Positions 8,850-14,715 of a stretch of DNA of 64,000 nt are shown here, in pieces (position 1 is the first letter of the stretch; each line of letters opens with the position of its first letter). This DNA comes from Planctomycetaceae bacterium (GTDB lineage Bacteria; Planctomycetota; Phycisphaerae; UBA1845; UTPLA1). The notes below the pieces were generated by a model. That model was given only the letters and a program-made list of their open reading frames with translations, did no database searches and was not told the origin of the DNA. Where the stretch lies: assembly GCA_006969385.1 (NCBI GenBank), contig CP030884.1:4396249-4460248 (forward strand), in the 5' to 3' direction. The position numbers were made by a program, and so were the translations under genes.

Positions 8850-10019
8850 ATGGAATTTTCACCTATACCAACTTCAAACGACCACGTAACCTCAAACCAC
8901 GTATCCGCGTCTCTGGATGATCGATCGCGGCAACGACTCCTCGGGATAGACGTCGCGCGTGCCGTGGCCATCGGCGGCATGGCGTGTATTCACTTTTTGA
9001 TCATCGTGACGATGTTCGGTCGCGAGTCGGCCCTGAACGAACAGTTATTGAAGTGGTTATCTGGCCGTCCGGCGACCATGTTTATGATTCTCGCGGGTAT
9101 CGGAATCAGTTTGCGGTGTAACCATCGAGCCGCACATGAACTCCGTAACGTACGCGGCTCATTACGGCGACGGGGTGCGTTTTTTTTGGTTGTAGGCCTG
9201 TTAAACGTGTTGTGGTGGGATGGCGATATCTTGCGCGTTTATGGGATCGGCTACATCGTCGCATCGTTTTTCATTCAATCGTCCGGTCGTGTGCTGTTTA
9301 TCATGGCAGCGAGTTGCGTTGCTACGTTTCTGGCGTTGTTTGCAGTTTTAGACTTCGAGCGTAACTGGGACTTTGCGACGCTTTCCTATCAAAACATCTG
9401 GACGATTCAGGGTGCGACGCTAAACCTGTTTTTCAATGGGTTTCGCGCTGTTTTCCCATGGATGGGCCTGCTGTTTTTCGGTATGTGGATTGGGCGGCGC
9501 GACATGCGCGACTTGAAGTTGGCAAGAACAGCGATTCTTGTGGGGCTCGTAATCTGGGTCCTCGCCGAAACCACTTCAATGTTGCTCATTTCGGAAATGT
9601 CAAAGGCCTATCCGAAACTCGATCGCGAAATTGTGATTGCGTTAGTCGGAACCGAATCGGTTCCGGCGCTACCGTTGTTTTTGTTGTCGTCGTGCGGATT
9701 CGTGGTGGCCGTCGTGTTCGGACTGATTCAAGTCTGCGAGAAATTTTGTGATCGCAAGATTGTTGGATGGCTGGCGGCATCCGGACGAATGGCCTTTACC
9801 TGGTACATTCTGCATATCGGCTTGGTGCTCGGGTTCGCAGCTTGTTGTGTCGCGATGGGGCCCGTTCCTGCTGTTTACGGCATGGTGGTAACGGTCGCCT
9901 TTATGGTCGGGATGACTCTCGTTTCCAATTGGTATCTAAGGCGCTACCGATTCGGGCCGTTGGAGTGGGTGTTGCGTCGCGTGGCGGACGGGAAGGCGGC
10001 TAGTGTACAGTTGCAATAA
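8850..10019 (+). CDS. DUF418-family integral membrane protein
   Basis: A 389-residue polytopic protein with roughly ten hydrophobic segments. It opens with RLLGIDVARAVAIGGMACIH, resembling the heparan-N-acetyltransferase/acyltransferase-like membrane families, and ends with GRMAFTWYILHIGL and FGPLEWVLRRV, the hallmark C-terminus of DUF418. Function is unknown; members may move or acylate small molecules across the membrane. It follows the ligase cassette after 54 bases on the same strand, so it could export or modify that product, but the gap and lower similarity in codon style leave independent expression possible. Confidence 0.82.
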   Translation: MEFSPIPTSNDHVTSNHVSASLDDRSRQRLLGIDVARAVAIGGMACIHFLIIVTMFGRESALNEQLLKWLSGRPATMFMILAGIGISLRCNHRAAHELRNVRGSLRRRGAFFLVVGLLNVLWWDGDILRVYGIGYIVASFFIQSSGRVLFIMAASCVATFLALFAVLDFERNWDFATLSYQNIWTIQGATLNLFFNGFRAVFPWMGLLFFGMWIGRRDMRDLKLARTAILVGLVIWVLAETTSMLLISEMSKAYPKLDREIVIALVGTESVPALPLFLLSSCGFVVAVVFGLIQVCEKFCDRKIVGWLAASGRMAFTWYILHIGLVLGFAACCVAMGPVPAVYGMVVTVAFMVGMTLVSNWYLRRYRFGPLEWVLRRVADGKAASVQLQ

Positions 10020-10056
10020 ATTGAGCCTCATTAGAATCGCCCTAATCGGGTAATCG

Positions 10057-10872
10057 TCACAACGCAGCAATCGCCTCTTGCGCCCGCTTACACTGCCCAA
10101 AAAACGCCTTCGGATTCTCATAAACAATCTTCGAAATCGTCGCTTCGTCGTGACCGCGCAGTTTCATTTCGAGAATAAGCTGCGGCACGGCCATCGGTTG
10201 GCTAGGGCCCCAGTCACCGGCCGAGTTGGCACAGAGACGCTCGGTGCCATACTTCTCGATCATGTCGGCGGCACGCTGGGGCGTGCATTTGGTGATCGGG
10301 TAGAGCGTCATGCCGCACCAAAAGCCGGCGTCGAGGATGAGTTGGATCGTGTGTTCTTCGGCATGATCGACGAGCACCCGCTCGGGCTTGATGCGAGATT
10401 CATTCTTGAGCATATCCAGAATCATGCGCGTGCCCTTGTACTTGTCTTCGAGGTGCGGCGTATGAATTAGAATGAGTTCGTCGTGCTGGGCGGCCAGTTC
10501 TAAGTGTTCGCAAAAGACCGTTGCTTCGTTGGGCGTGTTTTTGTTGAGACCGATTTCACCGATGCCGAGCACGTTGGGTTTGTCAAGAAACTCGGGGATC
10601 ATCTTGATCACGTCGCGCGAGAGTTCGACGTTTTCGGCTTCTTTGGCGTTGATGCAGAGCCAACAGAAATGTTGGATCGCATATTGGGCAGCTCGCTTCG
10701 GCTCAACCTCAGTCAATTGGCGAAAGTAATCGCGAAAACCATCGGCGCTACCGCGATCGAAGCCGGCCCAAAAGGCGGGCTCGCTCATGGCGACGCAACC
10801 GGCATGGGCCATGCGTTCGTAGTCGTCGGTCAGGCGGGAGACCATATGGATGTGGGGGTCGATGTATTTCAT
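10057..10872 (-). CDS. TatD-like metal-dependent hydrolase
   Basis: A 271-residue amidohydrolase-superfamily barrel. DPHIHM near the N-terminus gives the first metal His pair, GEIGLNK the bridging Glu, LIHTPH and DHAEE later ligands. The start MKYIDPHIHMVSR and AGCVAMSEPAFWAGFDRG resemble a distinct TatD-like group that includes the EboB-type hydrolases of ebo gene clusters, although no other ebo gene is in the window. The likely activity is phosphodiester or amide hydrolysis on an unknown substrate. The gene sits 37 bases downstream of a small same-strand gene and is probably co-transcribed with it. Confidence 0.85.
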   Translation of the reverse strand: MKYIDPHIHMVSRLTDDYERMAHAGCVAMSEPAFWAGFDRGSADGFRDYFRQLTEVEPKRAAQYAIQHFCWLCINAKEAENVELSRDVIKMIPEFLDKPNVLGIGEIGLNKNTPNEATVFCEHLELAAQHDELILIHTPHLEDKYKGTRMILDMLKNESRIKPERVLVDHAEEHTIQLILDAGFWCGMTLYPITKCTPQRAADMIEKYGTERLCANSAGDWGPSQPMAVPQLILEMKLRGHDEATISKIVYENPKAFFGQCKRAQEAIAAL

Positions 10873-10908
10873 AAGTAGCAGTCTATTGCTAGTTGCGATC
10901 GTGGCTAG

Positions 10909-11166
10909 TTAAGCGTTCGGCGCGTTCCAGCCGTCATCATAGTTTTGCGAAAACACCAATTGGCAGGCCGCCGCTTTGTCATTCGCGTCAGACGTCAAAA
11001 CTCGAATCGCTTCCTGAATCTGCGCGAGGCGCGGGTCGCGCTGGGCAGCGCTTGCACCTGTGCCTTCAGCGATGCGATCCAAATTGGCGGCGATCTCGAT
11101 GATCTTGCAGCGCGTTTCTAGAAAGTAACGGTCCAGTGCGGTTTGCGCGTCGAGTGTTCGGCTCAT
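10909..11166 (-). CDS. Small conserved-looking helical protein upstream of TatD-like gene
   Basis: An 85-residue protein starting at ATG 11166, chosen because AAGGAG lies ten bases upstream; a longer open frame continues upstream but lacks a ribosome site. It is mostly helical (ALDRYFLETRCKIIEIAANLDRI) with no signal peptide, membrane helix or metal motif. I do not recognise a named family, though similar short proteins beside TatD-like hydrolases seem familiar in planctomycetes and cyanobacteria. The pairing suggests a partner or adaptor of the hydrolase; that is inference. Confidence 0.72.
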   Translation of the reverse strand: MSRTLDAQTALDRYFLETRCKIIEIAANLDRIAEGTGASAAQRDPRLAQIQEAIRVLTSDANDKAAACQLVFSQNYDDGWNAPNA

Positions 11167-11340
11167 AGCGTGCTGACTCCTTCGGGCTTTACTCGCTTGC
11201 ATGATATGGCAATACGCGAGTTTTTTCATGGAGCGATTGGCGTCGGATTGAGCGAAGGCATGCCAGCAGAGATAGAGGTTGGGCCAGGTCATGATGGTCC
11301 GAACCTTTGAGTTTCTCGGGCGATGGTATTTGGCTAATCG

Positions 11341-11364
11341 TGCGGCCACAGGCCGTGGCTCTGA
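11341..11364 (-). repeat. AGAGCC hairpin repeat, copy 1
   Basis: On the minus strand this reads TCAGAGCC followed by a hairpin with stem CGGCC/GGCCG and loop TGT. It shares the TCAGAGCC head and head-plus-hairpin layout with copies at 11425, 13317 and 13398. It lies in the 650-base gene-free stretch (11167-11819) before the cystathionine beta-synthase gene. Confidence 0.6.
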
Positions 11365-11424
11365 AATCCTCGCGACGATCGAGTGCTGTCAGATGGGATG
11401 GCACGTTTCGCGTCAACAACACTA

Positions 11425-11449
11425 TCGCGTCGGGACGACGCGGCTCTGA
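11425..11449 (-). repeat. AGAGCC hairpin repeat, copy 2
   Basis: The minus strand carries a 25-base element identical to the plus-strand copy at 13317-13341. After TCAGAGC comes a perfect hairpin, CGCGTCG/CGACGCG with loop TCC. Copies 2 and 3 therefore form an exact inverted pair around the cystathionine beta-synthase gene. Apart from copies 1-2 and the promoter and leader below, I see no gene in 11167-11819; the long open frame through it lacks a ribosome site and protein-like sequence. Confidence 0.75.
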
Positions 11450-11658
11450 ATCTGGACTCGTACCTTGGAGTCGCGCGCCCTATCCCAATCGCCCGCCTTT
11501 CGGAATCGCGTGCAGTGTCGCAATTGCGCGCCGTGCCGCAATCGCTTGCCAGGTCCCGTGTTTTTTCAAGATGAGCATTAGCGTTTCGCATGTGTCATCC
11601 CGGCGTTTCGCATTACGCTCTTCGCCCTTCGCTCTTTGCCTTGCCGCCCCTATTTCCC

Positions 11659-11688
11659 TTGACACGATGCCCAACGTAAGTCTAGCAT
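11659..11688 (+). promoter_or_regulatory. Sigma-70-type promoter for the transsulfuration genes
   Basis: A perfect TTGACA at 11659-11664, an 18-base spacer and TAGCAT at 11683-11688. It faces the cystathionine beta-synthase gene and would give a leader of about 125 bases that contains a strong hairpin. No operator-like palindrome overlaps it. Confidence 0.5.
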
Positions 11689-11700
11689 TGACCTGTCGTT

Positions 11701-11737
11701 CCACGAAAAAACGCCCTTCGCGAGAAGGATTTCGTGG
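11701..11737 (+). promoter_or_regulatory. Strong nested hairpin in the leader of the cystathionine beta-synthase gene
   Basis: CCACGAAA (11701-11708) pairs perfectly with TTTCGTGG (11730-11737), enclosing a second stem CCTT/AAGG with loop CGCGAG. It lies about 13 bases after the -10 box and some 80 bases before the ATG. It does not match a SAM or SAH riboswitch consensus that I know. It could stabilise mRNA, act as a leader switch or be a protein site. Confidence 0.45.
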
Positions 11738-11819
11738 CGAGGGCCGACTCGCTGAACTTCGCCCGCCCGGGCCAGTCGAACGACCTCACCTCGTTGCGTG
11801 TTCAGGATTCATAGTTGCG

Positions 11820-13211
11820 ATGGAGATTTACGATTCTGTCCTCGATCTCGTGGGCAAGACGCCCCTTGTCCGTTTAAAACGTGTTACCGCCGGCCTTAAG
11901 TGCGATGTCGTTGCCAAGGTCGAATATTTCAACCCCGGCGGCAGCATCAAAGACCGCCCGGCGTTGCGCATGCTCGAAGTGGCAGAGAAGGCCGGTCACC
12001 TGAAGCCCGGCGGCACCATCATCGAGCCCACCAGCGGCAACACCGGCGCGGCCCTCGCGATGGCAGCGGCGATTAAAGGCTACCGTTGTATTCTGGTGAT
12101 GCCGGAAAAAATGGCCCCTGAAAAATTCGCTCTTCTACGCGGCTACGGTGCCGAGACGGTGACGGTGCCCAATGTCGGTGCTAACGATCCGGAAAGTTAC
12201 TATAACGTGGCCAATCGCCTGGCGGCGGAAATCCCCGGTTCGTTCCAACCGAATCAATTCGAAAATTCGGAAAACCCCGAAGCCCATTACTTGTCGACCG
12301 GTCCCGAAATTTGGGAACAAACCGACGGCAAGATCGACTATCTTGTCGCAGGCATCGGCACCGGCGGCACGATCAGCGGCACGGCGCGGTATCTCAAAGA
12401 GAAAAATCCAGATATCAAGATCATCGGCGCCGATCCGGAAGGTTCGATTTACACGCAAGGTGGTAAGCCCAAGTCGTACTTGGTGGAAGGCATCGGCGAA
12501 GACTTTGTGCCGCCCACGGCCGACTTGAAAATCGTCGATCACGTGGTGGCGGTATCGGATAAAGACTCGTTCCTGATGTGTCGGCGTTTGGCGCGCGAAG
12601 AGGGCTTGCTCATCGGCGGTTCGTGCGGCACGGCGTGTGCGGCGGCCTTGCGCGTGGCGGCGGGCCTGCCCGAAGGCAAACTGGTCGTCGTGATTCTGCC
12701 CGATACGGGCCGCGCCTATCTCAGCAAGATCTACAACGACGAGTGGATGCAAAGCCACGGCTTCCTACCGACGCCAGGGCATGGCAACACGCTCGGTGAT
12801 GTGCTAGCGGCCAAAGGCGAGAAGCCCATGCTGCTGACGGTACGCCGCGACGATACGGTGCGCAAGGCGATTTCGATGATGCGCGAAAACGATATCTCGC
12901 AGGTGCCGGTCGCGGATGATTTCGGCACGATCGTCGGCTCGATCCAAGAGGTCACTGCGCTGCAGTTGGTCTATGACCGTCAGGATATCGATAAGGTCGT
13001 GATCGGCGACGTCATGGGCCGACCGCACCCGAAGCTGGACCGCAGCGCCGAAATCGAGCACGGCTTCAAGGCCTTGTCGCTCGGCGCATCGGCAATCATC
13101 GTGCGCGATCACGAGCAGCCAATCGGCCTGTTGACGAAGAGCGATTTCATTGCGTATCTCAGTGGCGATACCGAGTCGAGCGTGACGAAGGGGCCGGTGT
13201 CGGCGAGCTAG
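11820..13211 (+). CDS. Cystathionine beta-synthase with C-terminal CBS pair
   Basis: A 463-residue fold-type II PLP enzyme joining homocysteine and serine to form cystathionine. The PLP lysine is Lys44 in PGGSIKDRPA, the phosphate/substrate loop is TSGNTG (72-76), and GIGTGGTISGTARYLKE is the glycine-rich PLP-phosphate loop. A tandem CBS-domain pair fills about 335-455 and may bind adenosyl ligands, as in eukaryotic enzymes. Without the pair it would resemble O-acetylserine sulfhydrylase; the architecture and the cystathionine gamma-family gene downstream favour cystathionine beta-synthase. The start is ATG 11820, where similarity to the family begins; the frame is open upstream but not protein-like. 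Confidence 0.88.
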   Translation: MEIYDSVLDLVGKTPLVRLKRVTAGLKCDVVAKVEYFNPGGSIKDRPALRMLEVAEKAGHLKPGGTIIEPTSGNTGAALAMAAAIKGYRCILVMPEKMAPEKFALLRGYGAETVTVPNVGANDPESYYNVANRLAAEIPGSFQPNQFENSENPEAHYLSTGPEIWEQTDGKIDYLVAGIGTGGTISGTARYLKEKNPDIKIIGADPEGSIYTQGGKPKSYLVEGIGEDFVPPTADLKIVDHVVAVSDKDSFLMCRRLAREEGLLIGGSCGTACAAALRVAAGLPEGKLVVVILPDTGRAYLSKIYNDEWMQSHGFLPTPGHGNTLGDVLAAKGEKPMLLTVRRDDTVRKAISMMRENDISQVPVADDFGTIVGSIQEVTALQLVYDRQDIDKVVIGDVMGRPHPKLDRSAEIEHGFKALSLGASAIIVRDHEQPIGLLTKSDFIAYLSGDTESSVTKGPVSAS

Positions 13212-13242
13212 AAAACGTCGAAAAGTCAAAAAGTCGAAACGT
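13211..13242. repeat. Short GTCGAAAA-type low-complexity repeat
   Basis: Repeated GTCGAAAAGTCAAAAAGTC-like units directly after the cystathionine beta-synthase stop. Similar 7-10 base AAAAGTC runs are familiar between planctomycete genes. No function is evident. Confidence 0.35.
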
Positions 13243-13316
13243 TGATATGCATGGCATTGAGAGACGCAAACGCCTCGATAATGGAAACGCGAAACGCATC
13301 GACGCAGAAGAAAATG

Positions 13317-13341
13317 TCAGAGCCGCGTCGTCCCGACGCGA
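13317..13341 (+). repeat. AGAGCC hairpin repeat, copy 3
   Basis: A 25-base element identical to the reverse complement of 11425-11449: TCAGAGC, then CGCGTCG, loop TCC, CGACGCG. It lies between the cystathionine beta-synthase and gamma-synthase genes. Confidence 0.75.
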
Positions 13342-13397
13342 CGAATTCCTCGGCGTGATCAAAGCGTCTCGTGTCGAATCGACAATTGCAGCGGCAA

Positions 13398-13421
13398 GCA
13401 GAGCCGCGTTCTGGGGACGCA
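13398..13421 (+). repeat. AGAGCC hairpin repeat, copy 4
   Basis: Shares the CAGAGCCGCGT head with copy 3 but has a weaker hairpin (GCGT/ACGC with a seven-base loop). Copies 3 and 4 are direct repeats about 80 bases apart. Confidence 0.55.
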
Positions 13422-13481
13422 TAGAATAAAAAAAGCAAACGCGCAAATTCGACGCGCCAAAGATATCGAAGGATTATTCAG

Positions 13482-14645
13482 ATGAAATTCTCCACCAAAG
13501 CCATACACGCAGGTCAACCCGCCGACCCGGCGACCGGAGCGACGATCGTGCCGATCTATCAGACGTCGACCTACACGCAGGACGGCATCGGCCAGCATAA
13601 GGGCTACGAGTATTCGCGCACCGGCAACCCGACGAGGCAGGCGTTGGAAACGTGCCTCGCATCGTTGGAAAATGCCGACTACGGCTTGTGTTTCGCTTCA
13701 GGAACGGCCGCCGCCGATGCGGTGATGAAGTTGCTCAATCCCGGCGATCATGTCGTGTGTGCCGACGATGTGTATGGCGGCACTTATCGCTTGTTCGAAT
13801 TGGTGCTGAAGCGTTACGGTATTGAGTATTCGTGGATCGACATGACCGACGCGGCGAGCGTGAAGAGCGCGATGAAGCCGAACACGAAGATGGTGTGGAT
13901 CGAGACGCCGACCAACCCTCTTTTGAATCTCGTCGATATTTCAGCGGTCGCGGCACTGGCGAAAGCCTCGGGCGCGATCACGGTCGTGGATAACACCTTT
14001 GCGAGCCCGTATCTACAGCAACCGCTCGCGCTGGGTGCGGATATCGTTTTGCACAGCACCACCAAATACATCGGCGGCCACTCCGACGTCGTCGGTGGCT
14101 TCATCGGCACGAGCAACAGCGGCTATCTCGAAACCATCAAGTACCACCAGAACGCAGTCGGCGGCGTGCCGGGTGCGTTCGATTGCTGGCTCACGATGCG
14201 CGGTGCCAAGACGTTGGCCGTGCGGATGAAGCAACATTGCGAGAACGCGCAACGCGTGGCGGATTTTCTAGTCGACCACGAAGACGTCGAAAAGGTCGTC
14301 TATCCCGGCTTAGCGAGCCATCCGCAGCACGATTTGGCAAAACGACAAATGTCGGGATTCGGCGGCATGGTCTCGTTCGTGATCAAAGGCGGCGAACAAG
14401 CGGCCCGCGCGATTGCTAACAAGACCAAGCTCTTTTCCTTGGCCGAAAGCCTCGGCGGCGTCGAAAGCCTGATCGGTCACCCGGCCACGATGACGCATGC
14501 GAGCATTCCCGTGGACGAGCGCGAAGCGCGCGGCATCACGTGGGGGCTGTTGCGCTTAAGCGTGGGGATCGAAGATGCGGATGATCTGGTGGCGGACTTG
14601 GAGCAGGCCTTTGCGGCAGCCCGGCAAGAGGCGGTGCCGGCGTAG
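13482..14645 (+). CDS. Cystathionine gamma-synthase/gamma-lyase (Cys/Met metabolism PLP enzyme)
   Basis: A 387-residue fold-type I PLP enzyme. STKAIHAGQ at the N-terminus, YEYSRTGNPTR (phosphate-binding Tyr/Arg) and HSTTKYIGGHSD with the Schiff-base Lys195 are family hallmarks; SLGGVESL and the HPATMTHAS motif near the C-terminus bind substrate carboxylate. The sequence style fits either gamma-synthase (MetB) or gamma-lyase; beside cystathionine beta-synthase, the lyase direction (cystathionine to cysteine) is the more coherent pathway. ATG 13482 has AAGGA eight bases upstream. The two genes are 270 bases apart, with hairpin repeats between them. Confidence 0.9.
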   Translation: MKFSTKAIHAGQPADPATGATIVPIYQTSTYTQDGIGQHKGYEYSRTGNPTRQALETCLASLENADYGLCFASGTAAADAVMKLLNPGDHVVCADDVYGGTYRLFELVLKRYGIEYSWIDMTDAASVKSAMKPNTKMVWIETPTNPLLNLVDISAVAALAKASGAITVVDNTFASPYLQQPLALGADIVLHSTTKYIGGHSDVVGGFIGTSNSGYLETIKYHQNAVGGVPGAFDCWLTMRGAKTLAVRMKQHCENAQRVADFLVDHEDVEKVVYPGLASHPQHDLAKRQMSGFGGMVSFVIKGGEQAARAIANKTKLFSLAESLGGVESLIGHPATMTHASIPVDEREARGITWGLLRLSVGIEDADDLVADLEQAFAAARQEAVPA

Positions 14646-14715
14646 CGATTTGGAACAGGCATTAAGCCATCGCCAGATCATGGTCTCGGTTTGTTTAACC
14701 TGCTAAGCTGACCCC

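Noticed and set aside
11307..11819. N-terminal extension of the cystathionine beta-synthase frame
   Set aside because: The frame is open, but the translation is Ser/Arg-rich and not protein-like, the hairpin repeats and the promoter lie inside it, and family similarity begins at the ATG 11820.
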